Shown here: piece by piece, positions 1-19,595 of the stretch
How positions within the stretch are numbered: the stretch's first letter is position 1
How the letters are laid out: every line of letters begins with the position of its first letter
From: Petrosia ficiformis
Taxonomy: Eukaryota > Porifera > Demospongiae > Haplosclerida > Petrosiidae
Assembly (NCBI GenBank): GCA_947044365.1
Contig: OX345639.1
Span: forward strand, 6,257,718 to 6,321,717
Direction: 5' to 3'
Length of the DNA stretch: 64,000 bases
The notes under the pieces: generated by a model
What the model was told of the DNA's origin: nothing
The model's input: only the letters and a program-made list of their open reading frames with translations
Databases searched by the model: none
Position numbers and translations under genes: made by a program

Positions 1-29
1 TTTTACCAATCTAGTTGTAAATGGGCATA

Positions 30-137
<108 letters not shown>

Positions 138-330
138 TTTTATATTATTACATATGGTTACATAATACTTTAGGATGGATTACCAATTCTTCTTAAACAA
201 AACTGTCCTCCTTTATCTACTGGTATGTCCCTGACATTCATTATCCATATGTATATAACATACTATATAATTATATTATATAATTATATTATATAAATAC
301 TGTATATGCAAAATCCAACACTGCACTCAA

Positions 331-364
331 CAAAGCAGAATTTTTCATTAAAAATTCTGCTTTG
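331..364. repeat. Perfect 15-bp inverted repeat (hairpin)
   Basis: CAAAGCAGAATTTTT at 331-345 is followed by a 4-base loop and its exact reverse complement at 350-364. No coding sequence overlaps it. It could be a small fold-back element or a remnant of one. Confidence 0.85.
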
Positions 365-403
365 AAGCAGGATTTTTTGAAGTTTTGAAACCTATGCCAA
401 ATT

Positions 404-520
404 GGCTGTTAGTGACAATATAATCATAATTAACTGTGCCACCTGGCCCAAAGAGAGAACTGTGCAGTGCCAAATAAGAAGCTCTTTGGGCCCCAATGGT
501 GCGCCATATGTGCTTATCAT
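404..520 (+). repeat. Interspersed repeat family D, partial copy
   Basis: The stretch from GTTAGTGACAATATA through GCCAAATAAGAAGCTC to ATATGTGCTTATCA is shared with copies at 3640-4005, 4630-4810 (reverse) and 53639-53838 (reverse). This copy lacks the left half. I see no open frame or clear terminal repeats, so the class is unknown. Confidence 0.75.
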
Positions 521-607
521 ATAATTATGTACATGTATAATAATAATTATGTGTTTTACATCCATATTATGTCATACATTACTCAATGTGTATGTTTTAT
601 TTTATAG

Positions 608-7191
<6,584 letters not shown>

Positions 7192-7938
7192 CTTTCAGCT
7201 ACAATGTTTTTTTGTTTTTTTCACAATTTTCAAATTTTTAAAATTCTTTTCTGTCTCTTAACTTGACTAGTTAATTAACCTGTTAAACTTCATACTGTGA
7301 AACATGTGCTGAATATTTTTTCAATCATTATTCTTTCATACCTTTCATTAATTATTTTTGTATTCTTTAAGTGTATGAAATCACTTCTGAACACATACTT
7401 ACAAAGTACAACGAGGAGCTATATAGCTATAATTTACATGTATTGATAGGTCTTGCAGGCTCTTCCTGACCATATTTGGAAACTTTATTTCAAGACCTTC
7501 AAGGCTTGATATTGTGCAGTCTTGGGAATATAATTATTCTTAAAAAAAATACATCACCTGGATGTAAATGCAGTCTACTTCATGATAGTTGCACATGGCC
7601 ATTTTCAGCTTTAATATATATTATATATATATCATTGCAGACATGTGAGCAAGATTACATGCAAACCTGCTTGCACATGTACAAAGATTTTCGTTACTCA
7701 TCAGGTATATAGGTAGGTAGGTAGGTACAAGGCCTCACAGGATAGATAAAGACTGCTTGGAAAACAGGCTTAAGATATAGGAACCATGCTTTTATATATA
7801 GATTGTTTCAGGTTCGAATAATTAAATTAGCATTATAATTAGTAATTAAATACTAATCAATTTTTTAATTTAATCATAGTTGAGGTGACTCTGAAATAAT
7901 GGGTGGGTCCGTGCATTGGTTTGGAGTTGAACAACATC
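7192..7938. other. Spacer between kinase stop and GalNAc-transferase start
   Basis: About 750 bp of AT-rich sequence, with a (GGTA)n run near 7712-7730. It should hold the kinase 3' UTR and the promoter of the next gene. I recognise no specific promoter motif. Confidence 0.6.
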
Positions 7939-10900
7939 ATGCGAAGAAGAAATCGAGCCATCATAATCTGTTTTCTACTCGTTTTGGTGCTCACTTATTT
8001 AGTAGTTATTGAAGTAAATGACTGGAGCAAAAATGAAAAGGTTAGAATCATTGATTTGATTTGCAATCAACTAACAAAGCATGTAGGGCGCTTACCAGCA
8101 TAGTCTGTAATGAATGAATCATGTCTCTAGCAACAATTTTGAACAGTCGGTTCTCAATTATATATATAAATATTATAAGTAATTTGTTATTATAATTATG
8201 ATTGTACTATTATGTAATACCTGTGTATTATTATATAATAATTATTATACATTATAATTATTAATTATTATAATAATTATTATAATTATATATATAATTA
8301 TATATAATTATATATATATTATATATAGTTATAATTATATTATGTATAATAATAATATTATTTATTTATTATAACTGTATAATAATTATACATACAAAAC
8401 TGTATGTACAGCAATTTTAAATTCGATGTTGCCTAATATGGTATTTTAGCTACACAGTCATGTTAATTTTGTTGAGCAATGGCCACACTATGTATATGTA
8501 TATGTGTTATACAACTATAAGTTTATGACAGACATATGACTTGAAGCAACATTAATGTATCTGGAAAATATATTTTGTGTTTGATAGACAATAGGTAATT
8601 CGAAAGGTGACATAGTTATTTGTTAGCAGGGCTTTATGTATAATTATATTTGTCAAACGCATTTGTTATTTTCAAGTATGCATTTAAGTTTGTGTGGTCC
8701 AACTTAATATCCATTATCGTTTGTATGAACAGTGTCATTCAAAAGATACTACTATGTGAATTTGCTTTCCCCATTAAATGGTTAGCACTCATTCCGTATG
8801 TCTAGGGTACAAGAAGCATGTGCCCCAAAGCCACAACATTTTTTTATAAACTATGTCTATAGTATATGTCATGAATGATGTACTACAATAATAGTAATAC
8901 ACATGCCTTCTCCATTCCTCTCCATGTGCATCTCCCCTATACTTATGTATTATGCATGCGCAAGCTACTGATAAGAAGATTCTCCATACATAAGCAAGCA
9001 AATGTATTCCCCTCAACCCATTCCACTCTGCCATTCATAAAAGTAAATGATGATCTTGATTCCAGATGATGGTAGGGCCTCAAGGGTGGCATGAAATTTT
9101 AACTGTTTATTAATTATTGTGGTCTCGCTAACTTTGCTTTTCTTTTCTCACATCCTGTTTTTTGTTGTATTTATATTCATGATAAACTTGAGCATAGAAT
9201 AGTGCCATACCTTCAATATTAAAATTAGTTTGAAGTCTGATGCCTATATTCCTCAGTATTAAAATTAATTTGAAGTCTAATGTCTATATGCAATAACTAT
9301 GCCATAGTAGATTTTGATATGAAATTATAATTGATTAATCATATATAAAGTAAATTTCTGTTTCTGTGTCTTCATCATTACTACACTGAAAGTAGTGTCA
9401 GGTGGAAACAAGTGTTATCATGATGTTCCATTACTCATGAATGGTTTTGAATAGTGATTTACAATTTACGCTCTGTATATAGTTTGGTGTAAATACAAGT
9501 GTTTTCTTGCACAGCTCACGAAGGGCTTTGAAATGTAGTGATGTACAAGTTGCACCAAGCACAGTAGTTGTACTGTTCTCCAAATACATGTTCCCTCAAC
9601 TCATGAAGGGCTTTTGAAATATAGGAATGCATTAAGCATACCAGTTGTACTGTTCTCTAAATGCATGTTTCCAGAACAGTACAACTACTGTGCTTGCTAT
9701 ATTTCAAAGCCCTTCATGAGCTGAGGAAACATGTGTTTAGAGAACAGTACGACTACTGTACTTAACGCATTTCTATATTTCAAAGCCCTTCATGAGCTGT
9801 CTAAATACATGTTTTCTCAGCTCATGAAGGGCTTTGAAATATAGAAACAAATTAACCAGGGTAGTTGTACTGTTCTCTACGTATATGTTTCCTCACGTCA
9901 TGAAGGGCTTTGAAATCATTATAGAATTGTAAAATTTCATTATAGTTGTGGTGTACTGTTCAATGACATTTGCTGGTAATGAATGTGTTAAACAAAACAT
10001 GTCACATTCTGAGCCATGTATCTTTTGATCCAGTTATTTCACATGTCAATCTTCTCATCCCAGAAACATTCAACAAATATTTCGTGTCTACTGTGATAAC
10101 AAGATACTTGATTTCCATGTATCTTGTTTAATTATTAAAAATTTCTAATAGGATATGAAGGAAATCAAGCAGTCGGTTGTAAAGTGTGACTGCACAAACC
10201 ATTGTTGCTAGCTCCACCATGAAACATGAAATATTTGTTGAAGTACAACATATGACATAAACATAATTATATATATAATTATAATATATTATCCTCCATC
10301 ATTGGGATGGCCCTATAGCTTCTACACTTACATAATTACATTACTGTTACTCATTGGTACTATTAGAGCATACATGAGAAGGTGTTGGCCTTCCATAATT
10401 AAATAACAACTTGTTTACACGATTTGTAGTATATTATCATGAGACATTGTTGATTTTAGTACTTATTAATTATATTCACTGTTTGGATTAAACACTTAAT
10501 TTAATTTTGTCTCAATTTTTATGTAGAATTATAAATTTAAATTATTTTTGTATGAAAAGTAGTAAAACAAATGAAGATATATAACCATTTTATTACAATA
10601 GTAGGTGTATGAACCCAAATAAAGTCTGCTCACATTCATGATATCTTCAAAATTAGAATATGATGACTTTATATTATTATAGTGTATAGTTTAATGTCAT
10701 AAGGTTAATACATGATTATACTGTAACTCAATAATGAAGCAATGGATTGAAACAACAAAAGGATAATTGTATGAAAATGGTGCAAGTAAAAAGATTGTTG
10801 GTCATTCCAAATTAAAGTTATAACATTTTTATGAGGTCACGGTAAAGTACTTTCACATAATCATGACAATGCATTTGAAGTTTTTCAATATTTTCATTTC

Positions 10901-13900
10901 ATATTATAATTATTATCTGCAAAACGTGAAAACTATTATTTTCTATAGCATATGAAATATAGTCAGAGAATAATAGAAAGATCGAAAGAATGGAAGAAAC
11001 AAAAAAAAGAACGACAGGAACGCATTCAAAAATATTTAGGAATGTCAAAACAAGGATATACTGGTTTGGAGTCCAAATTTCAACAAGAAAGAAAGCCTCG
11101 GGGTGATCTAAATGAATTTGCACACGAGAGGCAGAATAGTAATTTGAGACGAAGATACTTTAACAAATTAACTAGAGAGGATGAGAATTTGACAGACAAT
11201 GAAAAATGGACAAAAAGGGAGAGTATACCAAAATATGGAGATAGTGTTACTCAAACAGCCAGCTTTACACAACAGGTTTTGAAAGAGAAGAACTTGGAAA
11301 AGGAAGACAGGATACTGTCTGGTCCTTCTCAAACTACTGATGCAGTATTATCAAAAATTAAGAAAGATTCTCATGATTCAATTACAGACAACATGAAGTC
11401 ACAAATAGAACGCATCACAGAAGCTTTAATAGCAAAGTCTAACAAATCACTGTTGCTAGGTTCTGTCTTTAATCCTGAAGGATATTTAGCTGCTCAACAC
11501 ATGACTAAAGGGACAGGTAGCCCAATGAAAAGATTCCAGTTTAATCAAATAGCAAGTGATAGTACAAGCTTTGATAGAGTGCTGTGGGATATACGAAATC
11601 CGGTGTGAGTTTGCATAAGAGATAAAATATGATTGAATATTTTCAAGATAGATATTCTAAATGCAAAACTAATTTCCTCTTGAAACTTTATCCATCATGC
11701 ACATGTTACTATGAGAAAATGAATTCTTTAATTACATGGTAGATAATAGTTACTATATTAGATTAAAGGCTAGACATGTACTACAATACTCCAACAAGAA
11801 ATCACAACTTTAACAAACATTCCTTACATTTATCATACATGTTAGCATTCCTTATGTTCATCATACATGTTAGCATTCCTTATAATGCCAAATACTTGAT
11901 TATATATATAATCTGTTTATGCCATGTATATGCAATTAAGAATTTTGTGTTTTCAAGCTATCAATCCATTCTTCACATCCCAACATCTGTCATCCAGTGT
12001 TTCCCCCAAAGTGTGGTAACATGGTGCTCCCCCGCCCTTTAATTATAAAGTTTATGCTGAAAAACACTGTTTATAACACTGATTGAACACTGCTGACCAA
12101 ACATCATGTACCACTGATACACTCTTCCATCTTTAATATTTATCCTGGGAGAAACACTGTGTCATCCATCTTTCCAATCAACACATCTAGGTATTAAGTA
12201 TTCTTTGAGCAACTCGATCTGCTATCACAAATACATGCAAGCTGTGCAATGATGAATTAATTGTTAACTCAATGTTGTAGGCTTATTCCTGTCATATCTT
12301 CATTCATATGTGTGTGTGTGTGTGACCGTGGAAGAAAATGGGCCTTAAAAAATGTGACTGTGCAAGCAAAATCAGTCTTTTTTGAATTTCAAGTTTTACC
12401 ACATGCTTATGTTTAACTGTTTCTTAGACGACTAGTGCCAGAATCTAATGAAATTTGGTATCTAGGTAAGACAAGAACTTGTCTTGAAGAGTTGAAAGTT
12501 TTATCTAAAAAGACAACTAAAAATTATCAATTGAACAAACCACTTTTGAAAACAATTGAAAATCAATGATTTTCGCATGCACAGTCACAAATAATGATTT
12601 TGGACAAATGCTCTCACTATTCAGCCATTTTTTACAGGAAGCCAACCAAATTAGGTATCCAAGAAGAACGACTATGTCTTCTATATACCTCATTTGGATG
12701 TGTTTTTATACAAAATGGCCGAAAAGCAAAAATCATTATTTCCCTAAAGATTTCTGCAGTCATAAAGTCTCATTTGAGCAGCCAATTTTCTTAGTTTTCC
12801 CAAAAGACAGACACATAGACACACAATAAGATTACCATATCCTTCTGCCTACACTTTACGGCAAGGGTAATAATTATAGTATATGCATAAATTGGATTGT
12901 ATTATAATTGTCTATCCTGTATTTTTTGCTAATGATACATTTTAATAAGTAAGATGATGTGTGCTGTACTCTAAAGATATTCATCCACTCATCCTATCTA
13001 TCTATCTATAATATGCATTATTATTCTTATTTCAGCTGCAAGTCTAAGTACTCATCAGTGAATCTTGATGAATTGCCTAAGACATCAGTCATCATTTGCT
13101 TTCATAATGAAGCTAGATCTGCTCTACTTAGGACTATATATAGGTGAGATGACATTTATATTATTACACATAATTAGAGGTGAGTGTTGCTGTATAAACA
13201 ATCCCAGTTTACTAAAGGTCATTCACCTGACCTCAGAAAAAAGTTCATAACTTTAGTTTGGAATGATCTACAATCTTTTTACCTGCATAATTTTGATATA
13301 ATTATTCTTCCCCTTCCCGTTCTTCTTTGTGTATGTCAACCTCAATCTATATGGTATAATCATGTATTAATCTTATGACATTAAACTATACACTATATTG
13401 TATATAAAGTCATCACATCAGGTTATTATGGATGTAAACAGACTTTACAATTTATAATCAGAGAGTGTTGATGTATAAACAATTACTACAGTCTATAATC
13501 AGAGAGTATAGCCTTTTAAATACTATATTACTAACACTTTTATTGCAGAACATAAAATGTTATGTTAAAAATGGTGTAGTAGTTGTAAAACTGTCATCAC
13601 ACACGCAGTGAAGAAGTGTTAACATGAACACATAATAATCCATAAACTATATTTAGTACAGCGAGCATATATTTGTACTATATAGCACTATAGTGAGATG
13701 TGATTATACAATAGTTACTAGTCCCTGACATACATGTCCCATCGGGACACTCCATTATAGTAATTTCTCAAATGAATGGAATTGAACAAACTAAATTAAA
13801 TGATGTGGAATGAATACTACAAACCAGACAATCCCACAAAGGAATCACCTTATTAGGACCAAATACACTTTCCTGATTACAGAGGTTATCCTCATTTCAG

Positions 13901-16900
13901 AGGTGAATTATATTATACAGCACAGTTCGTTGGGACACTTTAATAAAGTGTATTCATACAGGGGTGTCCTCTTTCGAGGAGCTTGGAATAATAAGTAGGT
14001 TCCACTGTATATCATAAAATGAGATTACTGTAACGATTCCTCCCTCCACTTGCAAAGGATAATTAAGAATGTGACAATGTGTATGTATTGGTTAGAGGAG
14101 CTGTAGTATATATGTGTATGTATTAGTTAGAGCAGCTGTACTGTACATGTGTATGTACGTATTGGTTAGAGCAGCTGTAATGTATATGTGCATATGTACG
14201 TATTAGTTTGTGTATATATGTATTAGTTAGAGCAGCGGTAATGTATATATGTATATGTGTATACGTATATATTAGTTTGTGTATGTATTAGTTAGAGCAG
14301 CTGTAGTATATATGTGTATGTATTAGTGATAGCTTATGAGTGATGAAGGCACAAAGGGTATTGTAGTAATTGTACATAATGTATATGCCTATATTACAAT
14401 TAGACTATGGGGTAAATCTGCAGGTATTGCAGCTGGATACTCCTTTATGGATTCACTTCTCAAACTTCTTGATTGCATGTACTATAAGGTTATGAACTTG
14501 TGATAGGCAGACATAAGAAAAATAGAAGCATATAAAGGAAAACTGAAAAAGTCAGGAATCCATTTAGGGATTGAACCTATGACCTTCTGAGTAAGGCACC
14601 TTACCATCCAAGTGACTGGATCCTTAATGACAGAGGAGTGTAGGATTGTACTAATCCCAAAGCTAGCTTCAAACCTAGCCTAGCTGTTACTATAAGATTA
14701 TAGTTAATTATTATAACGTCTTTTTTCTTATCAGTGTTCTAAATCAAAGTCCTTATGAACTATTGAAAGAGATTTTGTTAGTGGATGACTTCAGTGAAGA
14801 TCGTAAGTGACAATCTACCTGTCATAAATACAAAATTCAGCATAATATCAAATTTTCATTTATGATAGAATTTTTTATACATTCTGATATTGATTATTAA
14901 TTTGTTTGCTTTTCAGCATTAGATGGAGAACTGCTTAAAACTATCCCTAAAGTAAAAGTTATACGACTGGAGCATAGACAAGGTAAGCAAAATGTATGTC
15001 AGTTATGATTGTAGCAAACTCTGTTTTATTCAAACAGCAGCGTTGTAATATTGCAGGCATTAAAATACTATAGTCTGTTCACATTCACAATGACTTCAAA
15101 ATTAGGCTGTGATGATTTTATATGTATTATCATGTGTAACTTGATAATGAAGCTATGGATTGAACCTTGATGTACACAAAAAAGAACGGGAAAGATGATA
15201 TATATTAAAAGATACAGCTAAGATGTTATTGATCATTCCAAACTAAAGTTATGGAAATTATTTGAGATCAGAGTGAATGTGAGTAACCTTTGGCTTTATT
15301 GAATTACATATTTCTGTACAGCATCAGCCTTTTATATTAACATTCATTGAAAATGTTGCTGTTACACTACCCTTCTAGCTTCTACCAGGTTTATTATCTT
15401 AGTTTGCACATAGCCCTGAAAAGACATGAATACAGTATGTAACTATTAGCTGGTTAGGTATACAGTATGTAACTATTGACTGGTTAGGTATACATTATGT
15501 AACTATTGACTGGTTAGGAATACAGTATGTAACTATTGACTGGTTAGGTATACAGTATGTAACTATTGACTGGTTAGGAATACAGTATGTAACTATTAGC
15601 TGGTTAGGAATACAGTATGTAGCTATTAGCTGGTTAGGAATACAGTATGTAACTATTGACTGGTTAGGAATACAGTATGTAGCTATTAGCTGGTTAGGAA
15701 TACAGTATGTAACTATTGACTGGTTAGGAATACAGTATGTAACTATTAGAATAGTATCAAGCCAAAACATAAAATTAACTATCTGTTTTAGTACAAGATA
15801 ATTTGTCTAGCTAGTTATTAGTGTTGATCCTGGTCATTGTAACACTCTACTTCATTTCATTTCTTATTTACACAGGTTTAATACGTGCTAGACTTGCAGG
15901 TTCTACTGCTGCTGTAGGGGAAGTATTAGTATTCCTTGATAGTCATTGTGAAGTAACTATTGGCTGGCTAGAGCCTCTTCTTGTGAGAATTAAAAAAGTA
16001 AGTTACAGTGGATATTTTGAACCTTATTAGGTAGTATTAATATCTGATAACTGCACTGATAGTGCGTATATCTATTATATTATAAGCAAGTATAGATTAT
16101 TAGATATGAGAGTGTACATGTTGTGTTCATTCTAAAGGCATTTTGGACATGCCTCTCTCTGTCTCCCTCCCTTCTCTCTCTGTCTCTGTCTCTTGTCTCT
16201 GTCTCTCTGTCTCTCTCTCTGTCTCTCTCTGTCTCTCTCTCTCTCTCTGTCTCTGTCTCTCTCTCTCTTTCTTCCCACGTAAGGACAAGAAACATGTAGT
16301 ATCCCCAGTCATAGACATTATTAACAAGGACAACATGAAATATGTTACCGCCAATTCCAACATTAAAGGTGGGTTTGGACCCAATCTGCACTTTAAATGG
16401 GAGGTGCTAAACTATGAGCAGATGCAGCATAGAAGAGACGACAGCACATCACCAATAGTTACTCCTGCAATTGCTGGAGGCCTGTTTGCTGTTGATAAAG
16501 ATTTCTTTGAGTATATTGGAAGCTATGATGATGAGATGGAAATTTGGGGAGGAGAAAATGTTGGTAAGCAGTCCTTTGTGTGTGTGTGTGTGTCTGTCTG
16601 TCTGTCTGTCGGTCTATCGATCTGTCTGTCTGTCTGTCTCTGTCTTGTGTGTGTCTTTCTGTGTTTGTATGGGTGTGACTGTGTGTGTGTGTGTCTGTGT
16701 GTCTGTCTGTCTGTCTGCCTGTCTGCCTGCCTGCCTGTGTGTGTCTTTCTGTATCTGTATGTGTGTGACTGTGTGTGTATGTCTGTGTGTGTGTCTGTGT
16801 CTGTCTGGGTATGTGATTGTGTGTTTCATGTATTTATCTTTGTGTCCATATTCAGAAATGTCTATGCGTATTTGGATGTGTGGTGCCACACTAGAAATCA

Positions 16901-19595
16901 TGCCCTGTTCTCGTGTCGGACATATTTTTCGTTCAACAATGCCTTATGGGTTTGGACCAGGAAAAACATACCATAGTACTGTAACAAAGTAAGTGTTCAG
17001 TGGTGTGGAAACAACCAGTCATGCATGACATAACTTTAGTGAATGTCTGGTAATTAGAATGACATGGACATAAATCTAGTGAATGTCTGGTAAATAGAGA
17101 GCATGACATGACATGGACATAAATCTAGTGAATGTCTGGTAAAGAGAGAGCATAACATGATATGGACATAAATCTAGTGAATGTCTGGTAAATAGAGAGC
17201 ACGACATGACATGGACATAACTCTAGTAAATGTCTGGTAAATAGAGAGCATGACATGACATGGACATAAATCTAGTGAATGTCTGGTAAATAGAGAACAT
17301 GACATGACATGGTTTAAACAGGTCAACAGCATGCAGTATTTCCACACTCCTGGATATATTCATGGGATCATAGCAAATTGATGTTATAATTGAATGGTGA
17401 TATGCATCTATTAATGTATCTTTTTGCTACTTTTTAATAGAAACTTGCGTAGAACAGCAGAGGTTTGGATGGATGAAAAAAAGAGTATATTTTATAAAGC
17501 TCAGCCTGCAGCAAAAAATATTGAATTTGGAAAGTAAGTATATGAGAGTGACGAAACGTTTCTTTACACTCTTCAGATTTTGTTGTTTAATATAAACAGA
17601 TTGGGATGCATTCTCAATTCAGTTTATGCAACAGAATCTGCAGATTGTGCAAATTCTCAGATTTTGCGGAATATAAATATATATATACATAATTATATAT
17701 CAGGCTTTCATACAGAAATGTAATCTGGGGTGGGAATGACAGCAAAGGCGAATTATCCAAGGGGTTTTAAGGTACATGTGTGTATTTCCCCATGACATAT
17801 TTAAATGTAGGTTCTCACTGCTTCTGGTGGCTTCTGGGGGCTGTAGCTGATATTAAAATATGTTCCAGAGGTGTAAATATTCATCATATTCAAAAACCAC
17901 AAATGCGCTACTTTATAGTATTAAACATTGGAAACTCTAGGGGGTGGGGAACGAGGGAAATCCCACCCCCCTCCTTTTGTATGAAACCCTGTATATTATA
18001 ATGTTATCTCTTCTGTGTTCATAATGTCATATATCTCTATGAATCAATCTATTTTATTTTTCTGTATTTATTTGTTCATTCATCTCAGCATTTCATCAAG
18101 ACTAGCATTAAAAAAGAGATTAAACTGTAAATCATTTGATTGGTTTATCAGCAATATATATCCCGAATTCAAGTGAGAAATGTGAACACCACAGCTAAAT
18201 AAAGTCTGCCTACATTCAATCGGTCCTTTTATATATACTGCTATTGGATATCCTAAAGGCCAAGTGAATATGGACAGACTTTGTGTCAAGTTTAATTCAC
18301 ACAGACTTATATAGTTTTTGTGTCAATTCATTCTAATATTATACTCAGATGTATACAATAATTAATGTTTAGGTGGATTGATTGGATACATGGATGGATT
18401 GATTAGATTGAATAATTATATGGTATATAGATGAAAGGATATATGGTCACATAGATAAGATTACATTGGATAAATGTGAATAAAGAATGGATGCATGGAA
18501 TGAAGAAATGGATGAATGGATATGAATGGATTTGGATTACCAAAGGAGTTGATATATGGATCATACATGAATCAGTGTGCATGTAGCAGCCATTTTCACA
18601 TTTATCTCTTGCACAGTGGACAGAAAATAATTACAGAACAATATGGACAGCTTCATCTTGACAGAATTGGTTGCCTTAGTTACGAACAGTCTTCCCGTTC
18701 TGTTGTTATGACACTTTGTGAGCTCCCTCTAAAAGGACCTTCAAGCAATCAAGTATGTAATTAGATTCAGTGTCTTGTTACTTTGTTATAATGATTATAA
18801 TTATACAATAATTAGACAAATAAAAAGACAAATTATTGCACATAATGTATATCACATTATAATACATGTACATAATTGAACATGTATAGTTGCATACATA
18901 CAATCATAATCATTGTGGTTAAAATAATCATTATAAATATGGGCATATATAGTACATGTTGGATTAAGAAGTATTGCTGCTACGATAAGGAAAATATACA
19001 TTACTTATTTAAATGCTTATGTCATGACATATCCTACCACAACATGAAGTGGCGTGACATGGAATATTCATGACATAAAGTGGAATATTCACTATATTAC
19101 TGTTATGAACACAATGGTAGCTATTATCAATGAATTGAATAAGGTTCAAGAATAAAATTCTCCTCTACTATATAAATATGTCATGCATGGTTATCACAGA
19201 TATATGATGTATCATTATATCATAACTGCACTATTAAAAAGCCCAATAAATGGTTGGCTGGAATAGTCTTTAATTATAATTACTATCATATGAATTTCTA
19301 TTTCCTCCAGGCTTGGGTAATTACTGATGATGGACAGATTAAACATCAAAGTTTATGCCTAACTAAAATGGAAAATTCATCACAACTTTACCTCACACAA
19401 TGCGTCTCTAAAGGAACTGAACCACATTCTTCTAACCAGACATTTAAACTGACTAAAGACAGTTCAGTTGGTACAATTATACATGCAGAATCTAATTTGT
19501 GTTTGGACATACAAAAAATGTTAACAGACATAATTGTACTCTTACAAACTTGTGATGTTAATAGTAGAACTCAACAGTGGTTATCCATTGTATAA
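7939..19595 (+). CDS. Polypeptide N-acetylgalactosaminyltransferase (GALNT family)
   Basis: Twelve exons (7939-8040, 10949-11604, 13036-13143, 14735-14802, 14917-14982, 15876-15997, 16284-16563, 16856-16988, 17441-17533, 18089-18172, 18617-18752, 19311-19595) join in frame to 710 residues. The enzyme starts mucin-type O-glycosylation in the Golgi by moving GalNAc from UDP-GalNAc to Ser/Thr. The order is: short basic cytosolic tail, signal anchor at about residues 8-26, a Lys/Glu-rich stem of about 220 residues, then a GT27 catalytic domain ([11 protein letters not shown], metal-binding DSH at 355-357, [28 protein letters not shown]), and a C-terminal ricin-type lectin domain with a QQW near the end. 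Length exceeds many paralogues because of the long stem. An out-of-frame ATG at 7899 overlaps the start and could dampen translation. The paralogue is not resolved. Confidence 0.95.
8150..8400. repeat. Almost pure A/T tract
   Basis: About 250 bp made almost entirely of TATA/TAATTA permutations in GALNT intron 1. No gene; possibly an easily unwound or matrix-attachment-like region, but that is speculation. Confidence 0.8.
9514..9916. repeat. Mixed-orientation repeat cluster (six copies)
   Basis: The motif CATGAAGGGCTTTGAAAT occurs in plus orientation near 9514, 9598, 9818 and 9894, and in minus orientation near 9700 and 9777. Each is linked to AACAGTACAACTACTG-type sequence. Neighbouring units can fold on each other. 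GALNT intron 1. Confidence 0.88.
10621..10857 (+). mobile_element. MITE family A, copy A3
   Basis: Starts AAAGTCTGCTCACATTC and contains the family core; the right terminal repeat is eroded. It ends about 90 bp before GALNT exon 2. Confidence 0.85.
11995..12159 (+). mobile_element. hAT-type MITE family B, copy B2
   Basis: CAGTGTTTCCCCC to GAGAAACACTG, flanked by TGTCATC repeats of 7-8 bp on both sides (before 11995 and from 12160). GALNT intron 2. Confidence 0.88.
13214..13446 (-). mobile_element. MITE family A, copy A4
   Basis: Reverse orientation, from AAAGGTCATTCACC to GTAAACAGACTTT. It begins only about 70 bp downstream of GALNT exon 3. Confidence 0.85.
13735..14010. repeat. Degenerate element with GGTTCCACTGT end
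   Basis: The right end AGGTTCCACTGTA and internal GGGGTGTCCTC resemble 36497-36675 on the same strand. CAGTGGAACC-type ends occur in pogo/Tc1-type MITEs. The left end is unclear and the superfamily is a guess. Confidence 0.4.
14060..14330 (+). repeat. Degenerate minisatellite around TATTAGTTAGAGCAGCTGTA
   Basis: About six irregular units combine GTATGTATTRGTTAGAGCAG with TATATGTGTA spacers in a GALNT intron. Confidence 0.85.
14553..14633 (-). repeat. tRNA-like sequence, probable SINE head
   Basis: On the minus strand an A-box-like GGATGGTAAGGTGCC and a B-box-like GGTTCAATCCC are spaced as in a tRNA, but the arms pair imperfectly. A functional tRNA gene is unlikely. It resembles the plus-strand sequence at 32615-32700. 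Confidence 0.6.
15072..15292 (+). mobile_element. MITE family A, copy A5
   Basis: Starts at GTCTGTTCACATTCACAAT and ends GAGTGAATGTGAGTAACC, with a shortened middle. It lies 90 bp after GALNT exon 14917-14982. Confidence 0.85.
15425..15750 (+). repeat. 30-bp minisatellite, about 11 copies
   Basis: TGGTTAGGAATACAGTATGT plus AACTATTGAC or RSCTATTAGC repeats every 30 bp. The two unit variants alternate irregularly, indicating exchange within the array. It also produces a spurious minus-strand frame. Confidence 0.95.
16145..16270. repeat. CTCTGT-rich polypyrimidine tract
   Basis: A CT/CTGT simple repeat sits directly before the acceptor of GALNT exon 16284-16563 and presumably serves as a very long polypyrimidine tract. 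A matching (CTGT/GTGT)n tract at about 16570-16830 fills the following intron. Confidence 0.9.
16998..17352 (+). mobile_element. hAT-type MITE family H with an internal minisatellite
   Basis: Left end CAGTGGTGTGGAAACA and right end TTTCCACACTCCTG match the 3705-3868 element (reversed). The interior TCTAGTGAATGTCTGGTAAA is amplified into about six ~47-bp units. It begins 9 bp after the donor of GALNT exon 16856-16988. No clean target duplication is visible. Confidence 0.8.

Noticed and set aside
7903..7938. Upstream extension of the GALNT start (GTG at 7903)
   Set aside because: No ATG; the in-frame ATG at 7939 directly precedes a basic tail and signal anchor, as expected for the family.
14553..14633. 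tRNA gene on the minus strand
   Set aside because: The acceptor and T arms pair poorly and the anticodon arm needs a 6-base loop; a SINE or pseudogene fits better.
15495..15770. Minus-strand frame with YCIPNQ repeats
   Set aside because: A 30-bp minisatellite keeps the frame open; it has no family similarity.
16143..16976. 277-codon plus-strand frame
   Set aside because: Only the middle (16284-16563) is GALNT exon 7; both flanks are CT/GT simple repeat read in frame.
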